Below, in pieces: positions 36,401-54,351 of a stretch of 64,000 bases of DNA. This DNA comes from Eudromia elegans (Eukaryota; Chordata; Aves; Tinamiformes; Tinamidae): NCBI GenBank assembly GCA_003342815.1, contig PTEX01000202.1, forward strand, positions 743,545 through 807,544, in the 5' to 3' direction. Position numbers and translations under genes: made by a program. The notes under the pieces were generated by a model. The model saw only the letters and a list, made by a program, of their open reading frames with translations. It searched no databases and was not told where the DNA came from. Numbering within the stretch: position 1 is the stretch's first letter; every line of letters starts with the position of its first letter.

Positions 36401-38672
36401 TCACTTACTTCAACTTTTGCTCCTTAAAAGAAGAGTGAAGGTCTTGTTTGGTATTTTAGAAGATTTTGTTATTTTCTTGTCAGAAGTATCTTTGTCTTTA
36501 CTGTTGTTTGAACAATTACTCCATAATTTCCTTGAATGTGATGAGATGAAGTATGCTTTTAGTATATATGTGTTTATAAATGTGTGTAAAGACATCCTAG
36601 AGTTGAGCTGCACTTTATTTCACTTCTTAAAAGTCTCGTACTAATCAATCCCTTTTGGCAGTAGCTCACCAGAAAGAAAGTAAACTGATTATGAGTAACC
36701 TAGTTTATGTTTATTTTGTGTGCGTGTGTCTCTGTCTTTTTAATCTGAGCACTGTGTAAGTGTCTAAATTCAGATGATTGAAGGCTCCCCCCTTCAAGTA
36801 ATTTTTAAATTACTTTTACACAATTCAGTGACATGATCAGTTGTCACATCTCTGCAGATGTACAATAGCTGCTGGGGCAGAGGCCTGTTAGAGGCTATCC
36901 CCTCACCTGAGCCCTGTGACAGGGCAAACCAAGTAGCAGGCATAACTTCAAATTTGTTGACCCAGGAGGTCCATTTCGATCCCCTGTTCCATGAAGCTAA
37001 ATTGCCTTTCTGCTGAGATCAGCTGTCTGTCCTACAAAATAAACAGCTTATGTTTTTATAGCAGTGTGGTTATCGAAATGTATTTATTGCCAAAGATAAG
37101 TATGGAGTTTTGCAGGGTGTGACATGGATTGCTCTGATGAGAGATTCTAATAGATTTAATCTTTTAATTAATCCTTTAATTGTGCAAATGAACTCATGCA
37201 AGCTTGTTTTAGCTCATGGAGGCATTGGGGTGTTACTGAGAAGATTAAATGATTGTGATTAAAAAAAAATAGTAATAATTAAATGAAATGCTGTTTCTTG
37301 TCCTCACATAAAACAGCTCTTGTTCAGTGGTATTTCTTGCTTATTTGTTTGCCTGTGTCCAAAGTTAAAACCCTCAAGTTTACTTAATACATACTGTGAC
37401 TGATTAGTATTTTTTATGGATAATCTAGTCTTGTACTTCATGTTTTTTTTTCATTTTGAAAAAATTACCTAAATTTACTGAAATGCATTTTCTCATTACA
37501 AACCTACTAGATTATATAGGGTGTCTTAATCACATTTTTGTGAAATATTAATCCTAATAGCATACAAGATCTGTGGAATCTGAGAAAGGCAGAATTGATG
37601 AGATTGACTATCTATGATTCTATGATTTGTTTACGTTTTTTAAGACTTCCAGTGCTCTACTCTTTACTATTTTGGAACAACACAGAGGTTTACTAGAGGG
37701 AGCTTTGTGTGTTAACCTAAGGTCTTGTATGGGGGGAGCTTTTTTTGTCTAAAAATGTGATTGTTTTACAGTTAGCCAGACAATTCTGATTCCCTCCCTC
37801 CTCCCCCTCAAAAGAAAACTATTCTATTTTTGGTCATCATGGGATATGAATAAGTGGGAAACACTGGAGAAAAGACTTAAGATAGTAGCAGTATGGAATA
37901 TTTCATATAAAAATGTGAGATATATATGTACCTCCACATACAGTTTGTCTTTTATCTTTTTGTATGAAAATTACTAAGAACAACCAGCCCTGCCCTGGTG
38001 TGACAAGTACCTGGATCCTTGATCTAGATACCATTGTGTGAAAAAGAACATTTAAATTAAGAGTGTGTCTCTTCGGAGTAGGTTGTAGTTTTGCAAAATA
38101 ATGCTTGCATTTAGCAACTATTGCTATGAAGTTATTTAAAAACACTGAATATAGCTAACATTTGGACCATTCTGGAACAGCTAATTTGAGGAGATAAACA
38201 TTAAGCAGAGGTGTGAAGTAAAACAGTCACTTTTGTGAATAGACAGTTGCTGAATTTCCAATCATTTTCTGTCATACTTTGTCACTGAGATTTTGGATGT
38301 GTTTTCCCTCTTCTACACTTAATTATTTTGTAACTACATGTGACTTTATTGTAAAGCTATTTTTCTAAATATATCATGAGGTTTCATTGGCCTCCTTTGT
38401 ATGGTATGAGATTCTCCAATGAAAGTTTAAAATGTGTTTCTTTGATTTGTCACCTTATCTTTCTTAAAATACTTTTGAATTCTTTTCAATCTGCATGATG
38501 CAAGTATAGTACTGTCAGGCCCAGCATATATACTGTGTGTATGCTTCCTTGAAGTTACTGAGTTATTTAACTTAAGAGGAAGCATATTAAGATGTTGGAA
38601 CTGGGGTTATTTGTTGTCATTGGATTTCTTTGCATTAGTATATTAAGCTGACAAAATACGTTTTTGTTCCAG
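33490..38672 (+). other. SLC39A8 intron 1
   Basis: A 5.2-kb intron that starts in the CpG island with GTAGTG and ends TTTTTGTTCCAG. It holds a CR1-like ATTCTATGATT terminus near 37608-37625 and AT-rich DNA. An open frame at 36270-36644 is leucine-rich in translation but has no recognisable homology or splice context. Confidence 0.9.
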
Positions 38673-38841
38673 TGTTTGACTGGTGAGGAAATCTTTTCTC
38701 TGCATGGGATACCGAATGACAGTCTAGTATCGAATTCAAGTTTCTCCACAATATGTCCTGCTGTTTTGCAACAACTCATTTTTCATCCATGTGATCATCA
38801 AGACGACTTTGTGGATACATCTAAACCACAATCTTTTCAAG
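38673..38841 (+). CDS. SLC39A8: SLC39A8 coding exon 2
   Basis: It encodes residues 54-109 plus the first base of codon 110, with donor AAG then GTTAGT. It forms the rest of the extracellular domain: [12 protein letters not shown] and ICPAVLQQL are typical of ZIP8. Cysteines 54, 81 and 93 are visible. NSS at 74-76 is a possible N-glycosylation site. The end of the exon (about residues 94-109) is the least conserved part, as expected for the linker before TM1. Confidence 0.95.
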
Positions 38842-42115
<3,274 letters not shown>

Positions 42116-42238
42116 GCATTTGGGTTTGATCCCAAAGTAGATAACTACATTGAAAAAGCAGTTGCAGTTTTTGGCGGATTCTATATTCTCTTCTTTGTGG
42201 AAAGGATTCTTAAAGTGATATTGAAGATCTATAATCAG
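42116..42238 (+). CDS. SLC39A8: SLC39A8 coding exon 4 (TM3)
   Basis: It encodes 41 residues (167-207), phase 0 at both ends: [16 protein letters not shown], then TM3 ([15 protein letters not shown]) and a basic KVILKIYNQ segment that opens the large loop. The donor is CAG then GTAACA. Confidence 0.97.
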
Positions 42239-43011
42239 GTAACAAAATGTGTTCCTAACTGTATGAGCCTCACCTTAAAGCCTATTGTATTTTCTGAAAT
42301 ATTGATAGCTTAATAAAATGTAAGGATTTTTCTTTTTTGTTTTATCTGAAGATTTCAGCCTTTCAGAAGTGTTCCAAAGTATCTGTTTAAAATCAGTATG
42401 GAGAAGGAAACAATTTTTTAAGGCACTTACTAGCAGAACCAGGAATAGGATTCAGATGCTGCGAGCGCAGTCTGCTCTTACTGACAATCTAGCTGTTTCC
42501 AGGGCTGTCTTTATCGTTTTAGCTAAACATGTTGGGGAAAAAGCAGAAATTCAAAATTTTTGCTCCTGCTTAGACAGGAGAAGTCAGTGTGACACATGCA
42601 CTTAACAGGTAGATATAAGGAAGGTATAACTGGGTTGTGCTGGCAGTGCTTGAATCTCTCATTTATCTGTTTTCTCCCCCACTATGTTCTGCCACTCAGA
42701 CCTGCTTTACATTATGAATAATGGGAAAATGTTTGTATCAGTCATGGTCAGATATTCAATTATAAGAATAAAAAAAAAAATCCACACCTCTCCTTTAGTT
42801 AATCAGAATATAAGTTATGAAAATTTAGAGGTAAGTTAGGGAGTTAGCTAAGTTTGGATTTCAAACTGCGTGGACTGTTTAAACATTTGCCAAATGTGGA
42901 AAGCACATCAGCAGGTTTACTATGTCACCTGCTTTTTTTCTCTCGTTTTTTCTTATGCATGTTATTTTACTTTTGTTTAATTAGCTACCAATTTGTATCT
43001 TTTCCACTTAG
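42239..43011 (+). other. SLC39A8 intron 4
   Basis: A 0.8-kb intron, GTAACA to TTTTCCACTTAG. It contains an A run near 42770. The open frame at 42369-42605 is not protein-like. Confidence 0.9.
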
Positions 43012-43179
43012 ACTGGTCACCATGACTTTGGAAATGGTGAACAGAATCATCCTCAGGATAAGACTAGTCCACCCAAACCACCAGCATCTATCAATGGGGT
43101 GATCTGTTATGCAAATTCAGCTGTTGTAGAAACCAATGGAAATCTTGGTTTCGACAGCATTAGCGTGGTCTCGGCACAG
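43012..43179 (+). CDS. SLC39A8: SLC39A8 coding exon 5 (loop between TM3 and TM4)
   Basis: It encodes 56 residues (208-263), phase 0 at both ends, with donor CAG then GTATGA. It is the large TM3-TM4 loop, which in ZIP proteins is His-rich and metal-sensing. Only a few His remain here (TGHHDFGNGEQNH). INGVICYAN and FDSISVVS are the conserved anchors. It is the most diverged exon after exon 1. Confidence 0.95.
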
Positions 43180-46100
43180 GTATGAAAATAGTTTCTTTTT
43201 ATTCTACTCATTATTTAAGTATGCCTAGGGAGAGATTTAATGTCAATTTCTATTACTTTTATTAGGTTTTTTGTAAAGTTTTAGCTTAATTCATTTTAAC
43301 TTTGTTTTTTTGAGTTGAGTCCTGGTCCATGGCTGAAAAACTTGGAGATGTGCTGGATACAGCAATGATACCCTGGTGAGATAGCATGGGATAAAATAGG
43401 ATAGTCTCTGCGTCCGTAAGGATGGGCTTTAGGGGAAAAAAACAAGTCAGAAGTGGGAACAGCTCACCCGAGAGGAACACTGTTCGTTTTTTGCTTTGGC
43501 ATCTTAAATATTTGTAAGGTAAATGTATTGTGATTCTGCCTTATCTTCATATGAAGAATATATATGAGACATTCATCTACTTCTGTGGAATCCTTAATCT
43601 AGTAAAGTTCATTATATAAACCTGGAAGAGCAATGTCTTTGGACTTTGTATAGTTTACAAGAAGTTGAAACATTATCTAAAATAGATTACCAGCAAGAAT
43701 TCTTACACTTCAAAACTAATCGGGAAATTGCAGAGAGCAAGTAGCTTATGGAGGCTTCTCAGAATTGTATTCCTAATTCCAAAGCTACAGTTTTCACTGT
43801 GTTTTGAAAGAATGAATTAAAGAAGTAATTTTTAGAAGTAAACCAATACTGTTTTCCTAAATTAATTGCAATGGTCATTACTTCAAAAGTTCCCCAGACA
43901 AAAACTGTCCCAAATCCTGGATTTCAGAATTTCTAGAGTTCATCCCATTTATGATCTATTCAACAACTAATTCTTAGTAGCATTTTTTTACTCAATCCTG
44001 AAGCTTCTTTGTCTGTATGAAGAGAATAATGATTGTTATTTGTAAATCATTTATTTCAACAAAATGCACTCTCAAGGTCAAGTTCTTTTTTTGTCATACA
44101 TATCCAAAGCTCTGAAATTTCATTGGAGTTCTCCCTTTTGTAACTGGTACAAGAAAATAGCTTTTATGCTTCTGCAGTTATCACAGAACTATAGACATGC
44201 ATAGGGTTCCCAAACAGAAATTGTGCAGTGATGGGTACAGATATAAACATATATGTGCAAGTGATATTTCTGCACACTTATATTATTTACTTTCATTGTT
44301 AATTTAGGAATTTTCAGCCTAGTAAAGTATTCTCATAAAACCCTTTCTTTCACAAAGATACTTGGATTTGGTGTTTTTTTTTTTTTTTTTGCCTGTGGTA
44401 ACAAAGTTTTTGCAGCACTACTCCCCCACCACCTATGTTTTTTATGTAATAGAACTTGCTAGTATGCATTTTTTAAATACAGTGAGTTTAATGCTGGTGC
44501 TGTATCAAAAAGTAGTTGTCATAGTTTTCTGTTATTTCTAAAAGAACAAGGTTCGTTCTTGGTAGAAAATCATATGAATTACCCAAAATGAAAATCTGTG
44601 CATTGCCTCTAGCTTACTTTGCTTAGGGAAGCTTAAAACATGCCTGTGAGGAGGCTATGCTTTTGGCAGATCCAGGGCTATCTAGGAAATGATACTTGAA
44701 TCAGTTCTTAGGCAACTTGAAAGAAGGTTACCGTGTAAGAGAACTTCAGCTCAAAGAGCTGGGGAAATAAATGGAAGAGTTTGGGTAATTGTGTTTGGGG
44801 TTTATCNTAATCATGTTTCTTTTTTCATCCTAAATGTAAAATCTGTTTACATTTTCCATGCCTTGATTTATAATATTTCTTGAAATAAAATGAAGTTGCC
44901 TCTGAATTTAGGGAGAGTTTGAGAAGTCATCTCAAACAAAATTAGTACAGATACAAATTACCTGTTACTCTCCACTGGAACCCCAGAACTGTTGTTGCCT
45001 GTATATTGGATGGGTTGTGAGAGTNAACAATCCAAAAATTGAAGCTTGAAAGTAGTTTTACAACTGTAAAACCAATGTATCTGAATCAACAGGTATCTCA
45101 CAACTTTTGGATGCCATTTTGCTTTATAAAAGTGTAATTTCAGCATTTTTAATTCTCGACAGGAACTATAACTCTGCTTTATGGTGGTAAGAACTGATCT
45201 ATGAAGGTTTTGGCAAACTAGTAGGTTTTATTACCTTCTAGTTCCAGGTATAATGTTAGATGTCTGATTCAGAAATCCCTGACCTGAACTCCTGTCCTGT
45301 TCCAAGGCAGCTCTAGCATACAAAAATGAGCATGTCAGATAAAAGCCTGGTGTGCAAAATGTCAGACCTTATTACTGTGTTGTTAAAGATTTTGTAATCA
45401 TTTGTTATATATTTCCATTTGCTAAGCTCATAAAATTTAATTGCCTACTAGCATTTGGCCTAGCAAAACTAAATCCATGTGGAATGTTCTTTTTTAATAT
45501 TTAAGGAAAAATTATTGGAGTAATATCTATGACCCTTTCATAATCAAAGGAATTTATTTCGTTGACATGAAGGGCTTCACTACAAAAGAGAGAGAGGTGC
45601 TGAAATGTGAAGATGTGCGGTCACACAGATACATAAACTTATATTTCCCAGTTTTAAGCACTAGTTAAATCTTTATATGCAAAGCCAAATGCTGTATTAC
45701 TTATAATGTAGTTGTAGTGTATGTGTGTATACAGAAATTGAAGAAATGATCAAAATGGATCCTCAGGATTGTTTTTAAAGATTAGTTTGCACTCCCAACT
45801 AAAATGACAGTTCCTTTTATACATTTGAAATTTTTCATTACTACTTGACACAGATGTATAAATTATTTCTGCTACTGGGAGAAATTGAGAGGTCTGGTGT
45901 GCACATGCATTAAAGTTTTATAATAGGCTGTTGCTTTTATACCCTTGAGTCTTCAACTAAGTTAGAATCAGCTACTGCAATTTCTATTAAACATACACTT
46001 TATAGAATGTGATTTGAATAAATGACCTTGACTAGCATTGGTCAGAATAAGAAATAAAATTTATGATGTACCTATGTGTGTATCTAGAATCATATGTGGG

Positions 46101-46562
46101 TGGCCATCACTGCAGTGTTTAAGTGTGTATCTGAGAGCATGAGGTACCAGCAGTAGTTAGTTGGCTGAGATCTGCTTTACATGGGAAATATGGGTGTATT
46201 TGGTCAACTGATCCAGACCCTTCCCTATGTACAGGCTTAATAAAGGTGGCTGAGGAGGCTATAGGGGGCCATATTGGATCCTTGGCATGCTCTATAATCT
46301 GAGAGGTGGGACCAGAGAGATGTTCAAACCACCTATGATATCAATGTTTTTGCTGTCAGCTGAAGGGGAATTGGATACTCTATGTTAACTTGATGAAACA
46401 AATGCATTTTGATCTGTGCCTTTTGCTTCTTGGATCACAGATTTTAGTCTGTCAGTAGCTTTATTTTATAAGCTGTATTGATTTAAAGCCAAAGGAGTGT
46501 TCCTTGGCTTCTTCCTAGTAGTTTAGTGTTGTAGATAATTGTCTGTTGTGTTATTTCTTCAG
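43180..46562 (+). other. SLC39A8 intron 5
   Basis: A 3.4-kb intron, GTATGA to TTATTTCTTCAG. It has a run of 17 Ts at 44374-44390 and no recognisable element otherwise. Confidence 0.9.
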
Positions 46563-46770
46563 GAAGAAGAAACTCCAGGTGGCTTGTGTAAGTGTCTCAA
46601 GGGGCGCCCCCTGTCAAAGATTGGAACCATTGCTTGGATGATAACTTTGAGTGATGCTGTGCATAATTTCATAGATGGTTTAGCTATTGGTGCTTCTTTC
46701 ACTTTGTCCCTTTTTCAAGGACTTAGTACCTCCATAGCCATCTTATGTGAAGAGTTTCCTCATGAACTGG
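46563..46770 (+). CDS. SLC39A8: SLC39A8 coding exon 6 (TM4-TM5, metal site)
   Basis: It encodes residues 264-332 plus one base of codon 333, with donor TGG then GTAAGG. It carries the CKCLKG segment, TM4 with [10 protein letters not shown] (His297, Asp301) and the start of TM5 with EEFPHELG (Glu326, Glu327, His330, Glu331). These residues line the binuclear metal site in ZIP transporters. Glu326 stands where most ZIPs have His, which in ZIP8/ZIP14 is linked to broader metal selectivity. All these residues are intact. Confidence 0.98.
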
Positions 46771-49287
<2,517 letters not shown>

Positions 49288-49434
49288 TTCCCAGAGATGA
49301 ATGATATGCTGAGAGAGAAAGTGACAGGAAGAAAGATGGATCTCACATTCTTCCTTATACAGAATGCTGGTTTACTGACTGGGTTTGCTGCTATCTTGAT
49401 GATTACCTTGTATGCAGGAAATATTCAGCTGTAA
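49288..49434 (+). CDS. SLC39A8: SLC39A8 coding exon 8 (TM8, stop)
   Basis: It encodes residues 395-442 and the TAA stop at 49432-49434. [16 protein letters not shown] is the conserved TM7-TM8 loop. TM8 is [19 protein letters not shown], and the protein ends AGNIQL. The human protein ends at the same point, so the C-terminus is complete. Confidence 0.97.
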   Translation, partial: FPEMNDMLREKVTGRKMDLTFFLIQNAGLLTGFAAILMITLYAGNIQL

Positions 49435-49845
49435 TAATGCTAGTGAAAATGGAATCAATACTGAAGACATCAAGTAAATTACAAATGGAAGAAACTTGAA
49501 ATCCATAAAGGGACAGTAATTTAATCTGCTCGGTTTTGAAACAATGACAAGTTTTTTCTCTACCCTTACAAATCAAGAAGTTAATTTTTCCTGGGAACTT
49601 GCGGTCAATCCAAATAGTATGAGCTGTTAACTTCTGTACTGTACCAAAGAATTGATTCACATATTTATATTTCTGCCTAAAATCATCAGGTCTATGTGAA
49701 CTGTAGTGGAGAAAAAGTACTGCTTGACCAGTAGAATAATGCAATACACGCAATTGCTACACATGCATGTCATGCGACTGAGACCAAATGAAAGCTGAGA
49801 TTTTCCAGGAATATACTTATTCAAAAAAGTAATGAAGTCTCTGTC

Positions 49846-49872
49846 TTTTTTTTTTTTTTTTTTTAAAAAAAA
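49846..49872. repeat. Oligo-T/oligo-A palindrome in 3' UTR
   Basis: Nineteen Ts followed directly by eight As. In the mRNA this could fold as a U-A hairpin. Run lengths may be unreliable in a draft assembly. Confidence 0.8.
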
Positions 49873-50229
49873 GTGATGTAAACAAGCAGTTCGAAAATTG
49901 GTTAATTTTCATGATTTCTCTTGTAGAGATTTGTCTGTATAACATCTACTTTGTTCCCCACCCCTCACCCTCAAAGTCAAACGCTTTCAAAATAGGTACT
50001 AATGAAGCTAAGATTTTTAATTACCAATTAACACTGGAAGGAAAGATGCCAGTTACTACTTTTGATATTTTTTCTTGATAAGTGCACTAGGGGATTGTTG
50101 ATTTTCTTTGAGAACCACTTTTGTTTTTTAATTAGGACCTTGTGTTAAATTTATGACTATTTACCTGCTCCATAATATTTTTGAAACATTGATTATTTTA
50201 AATTTTTTAAATATCTTGTATTTTATTAA

Positions 50230-50235
50230 AATAAA
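50230..50235 (+). terminator. SLC39A8: Poly(A) signal AATAAA, proximal
   Basis: Canonical hexamer about 0.8 kb after the stop, followed within 20 bp by a U-rich tract (CTTGTTTTATTTTT) suitable as a downstream element. Confidence 0.55.
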
Positions 50236-50497
50236 CTTGTTTTATTTTTAACTTCCATAGATAGTCCTTTTTAAAATCAGTATTCCAGATTAAATTGAGA
50301 AGTTTTACAGTTAATGTTAAGTGAGCTTTAGATTAAAAAAAAATGTTAAAATCAGCCCTCTAATAAACTTTGTTGTAACTTGAATAATTTTATTGTATGC
50401 AGTTGGGTGAAAGTATCACAAAAATATGCAAACTTCTATCAGAATCTATTGCATCTTAAATTTCTAAAATCATGCTTATATGTATGAGTTCTTGTGA

Positions 50498-50503
50498 AAT
50501 AAA
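50498..50503 (+). terminator. SLC39A8: Poly(A) signal AATAAA, distal
   Basis: Canonical hexamer followed by a GT-rich stretch (TCTGGTGTTTTGAGATGT) at about 50516-50535, the better of the downstream elements here. Confidence 0.5.
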
Positions 50504-53500
50504 AAAATCAGTTATTCTGGTGTTTTGAGATGTATGTTAGGAAATTCATACAACTGTATTCTATTTCAGTAGGTACTAAGCTTTGAAAGAAATGTTACTA
50601 TTTTCTTAGGAAGATACTATGTTTTCATTGATTCCAGACAGGTTTAACTGTTTCTTGATCTGTTTCTTAACAGTAGGAATAGACAAATCTCTTTTCCTTC
50701 ACTATTAAAATATGTTTTTATAAGTGACTTGTTAAGTAATGTCATTGTAAGTTAGATTCAAATAAAATATTAGTATCTGATTTATAATGGCATTAGGAAA
50801 GTAACTTCCAGTTGTCTGTTGAGAAGAAATTTTTAAGGCAATCTGGACAGAAATTACTAAATTTTAAAATTGTTATATACATTAAAATGTATTTATGATA
50901 GTCTGTGATATTTGCTGTATGGAAAAAAGTATTTATTAGTCACTTAATGTTCCGAGTTTAGGTCTGTGGAGAAAGACCTACCCAGTATTCCTTCCTTTAA
51001 CCCTTTCTTTTGTTGATTCCTTATGTAAACTGTTTGTACAGCTGACTGTTCTGTGTGACAAGAATATATGTATTATATATGACATGAACACTTTCATCCT
51101 TAAATCCAAGCATGTTGCAAGAAAAGCTTGGTTTTTGTCATCTCCCTCAGGAAGAAAAACTGAGACAAGCAAGTCGTTGAAATAACCTACTCTATGTTAC
51201 AGTACAGACCAGAAATGGACTGAAACCTGTTCTTTCAGACTCGTGCTTTAGTCACAGAACCAAGTTGCTTTCTCTGGTGGCAGAATATTTAGCAGGTGAG
51301 AAAGCTGTTTGCTTTCTATATGAGCTGGACTGTGTATAATCTTTGAATCTATTTCAGTTTCAGAATGGCCAGCCGTTTCCTAGACTGGCAGTGCATCCAG
51401 GGAGGAAGAAGCATGAGCAGAATCTCAAAAAAACTGCTTGTTTGTGATGAATAAGAATGCAGTAAGTTGCTTCCTGAAAATTTAGAAATCAGTTGAGGGA
51501 AGATTTTTATATCTTTTTCCATGTTAATTTAATCTGTANCTGTTGGTCTTATACACTGACATCTTTTAAGCCTGCTTTCTAACAGAAGTGGAAAAATCAA
51601 TTCATAAACTAATTTAAGTGGCCTTTTGTATACTTTTATATTATTTCCCTAGTCAATTTATCTGACTTAGGAAAGTATTCTGTTTTAGTGCTGCCTAGAT
51701 CTCTGCCATAAACTTTTCTGNCTTTCATGATGTGGTTTGTGATTCAGGATGCGCTTCAGTAATTTTGAGTGGAGAGTCAGTTGCTGTAAAAAAATATCAT
51801 TCTATAAAAGGTTGTAAAAATGGAGGAAGAATTGATTTTGGAGCAAACAGCATATAGAGAAGAACAGTATGGCCAAAGGATAAATCCTAAAGTGCTCCTG
51901 ATTGAGGAAGGTATATACAGAAAAGCAACCTAATCTATGGGGAAACGTGTCAAAAGTGTGATATACAACGCTGTCTGTGAATTGAAAAATAAATCTGTCA
52001 CTTAATTTAGGCTTATTGCTTTTGACAATGAGATTTCTGCTGAATTAGAATTTGAAGTATCTTTAAGTTGGAAATCTCCTGTCAACTAATAGCTAAATTG
52101 AACATTGGCTGCATTTGAGCAGCAGTCTGGAATTTGTTATGGTCCAAATGTCTGAGAGTTTACTTTGTTTCTTCATCAAGTTTTGCAACCTGCCTTAAGC
52201 TTAGTATTGCCTCAATGAAACTGCAAGCCAAATGAGATCTATGTGAAGATGACTTGAATGTGCAGTAAATTGCATTAAATCATTAGTGACAGTGTCAGCA
52301 TCCCCTGTTTGTTGTACACAGTCAGCCGTGTCTGCTCATCACTTCATTGCTTTCCATACGTATAAATATATAAAAGTGAGGGTATATATGTATCTTCTTT
52401 GAAAAACCTGTTTGTTTTACCAGTAGATACATGACAACATTTACTTATTTGTATAGTTTTGTTGTTTTGTCCTGTAGCAGCTTATCTATGTAAATTTAAA
52501 GAAGGCTAAGATCCTGAGAGAGAACAGTCTGTCTGACTTTTTCTCTTCCATGCAATTCTAATGAACGTGCTTAGAGAGTTGGATTGTGCTGAGCCACGTT
52601 GAACTTGATGTGAATGTCTAACTTAGAGGTAAATTTGGAATATGAATTGAGATATGTTGTTTCTGTAGTGCTAGACAATAATGCAAACAGTAGAGCTTAA
52701 GAAGCCTTACAGAGCTCTCAAAATTGCAGCTTAAACGGATTGTGTGGCTTTTCTTTTTAGTTAAGTACAAATTGCTTGAATAGAAATGTAATTAAGAGTA
52801 ACTCATAACAAGAGATAGTCCTGGTCTTGTTCTTAAAGTTATGGGAGTTAGTCTTGCACCATTTTCAGGTGTGTTTCAGGCTTTCAGCATTATCATAGGT
52901 GCTGTTAGGCACAGATATGGTGGAGTTGTGCTTCCAAAAGGATCAAGATTACTCAGTATTCCTCAGTAGCAGTTGACTAAGTAAAAGGAAGAGAGAAAAG
53001 GTGTATCTAGCTATGAGTTTTATTTCCAAAATCAGAAATACATGTGGAATTCTGATTATCCTTTTGCAAAGAATTAACCTGCACGGAATGGCAGGTCCCA
53101 GCAAACNGTTGCATGCATGCACATGGATCCAGAGACTATTTTAGCTATTAACTTTCATCCTACCACACAATAGCTCAAAGTTTCCAGGAATGTCACAGCT
53201 GTCTTATCAGCTCTTACAATGCTTTTTGAGCAAGTTAGCTCTGTAAGTTTTTTTAGAAGAAACTCCTTTTACCTTATCTTCAAGTTCAACTTAAAATGTT
53301 CTAGTGTGACAAACTGACAAGCATTGCTAAAGACTATAGACTCATGTCTGTTAGTAGCAGATATAATACATCTGCCAAAGATCAGGTCTCATTGTATGTC
53401 TAGGTTTTAATCCCAAATACCTTTTCATTTGCATATGTGTGATATCTCTCTTGTTAATAGTGATTTTAAAAGTACTTAGAGATCATAGTGTTTTCTAAAA

Positions 53501-54326
53501 AGTCCTCAATTTCTAAACATTTTTTCCATTTTAAGATTAAGTGCTAGAGAATTTAGGGTTTTTGTGGAGAGCAGAGAGATAGTGACATACAGAGTGAACT
53601 GTAAGGGAGTAGTATTTTGCATTTATGGCTAGCAGGTGAATTTGGAAGATAATTTTCAATGGTGTAGCTTATTATTCTGCTGTGAGTGAAAGCATTTTAA
53701 GATTCATAGAATCTAAGTTTGCTCTCAGAGANGTCAGTTACTGCTTCTCTGAAAAATCAACTGCTTTAATACAGATTATTACTTTAAGGTGAGAGGCCGA
53801 ATGAAAAAGAGCAAATGCAAAGCATGGGCAACTACAGTACCCATAGAGGTGTTTAAATGTTTATACCACGCTCAGAAAGCTGTTCTGCCTTGTGACGCTG
53901 TCATGAACAATTTTGGTTTTGTGTGTAACAGAAGAATTTGGGAGAATCATTGATGAAGATGAGTTAGGGCACCTGTGACCAGGCACTGTGGTGCTCAGTA
54001 TTCTACCTGCACTCTAGTTGCTGTAGAAGGAGGTTGGTAACTCAGTACATTTCCGAAGAGGACTTTCAGCTGTCTCTGTTCTGTGCAAGAATATAGAGAG
54101 AACGTACCTACAAACACAATAGAAGTGAGGTGCTGGTAAAGATACCCCTAGGAAATATTTTTCTGTATAGAATTTCTGCAAAGAAAGAATATAAAATAGA
54201 ATTATTTTGTAATAAAAGTTGTTTTGCTCATACCAAAGCGATATAATACCCTTTTTGAAGAACTATTCTGTTAGACCAAACTCCAGAATTTGGAAAACAT
54301 GTTTTCTAAACTTTTAATTCTTATTT

Positions 54327-54351
54327 TGTCTCTCTGAACCACAGAGAGACA
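54327..54351. repeat. Perfect 10-bp inverted repeat
   Basis: TGTCTCTCTG at 54327-54336 pairs with CAGAGAGACA at 54342-54351 across 5 bases. It is followed by a 15-bp direct repeat (AATATGGTTTC at 54361 and 54376). Confidence 0.8.

Larger units (their letters stand above)
49435..50790 (+). other. SLC39A8: SLC39A8 3' UTR (extent uncertain)
   Basis: AT-rich sequence follows the stop with several AATAAA hexamers (50230, 50362, 50498, 50761), so the end could lie at about 50.25, 50.52 or 50.79 kb. It holds a 19-T/8-A junction at 49846-49872 and several ATTTA words, which may affect mRNA stability. Confidence 0.6.

Noticed and set aside
36270-36644. 124-codon leucine-rich frame in SLC39A8 intron 1
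   Set aside because: It has an N, no splice context and no family resemblance. The reverse strand gives Lys/Gln-rich text with many stops, so a decayed retrocopy is possible but unsupported.
37590-37630. ATTCTATGATT motif as another CR1 element
   Set aside because: Only the terminal octamer-like repeat is visible. It is too short to call a separate element, so it is mentioned within intron 1.
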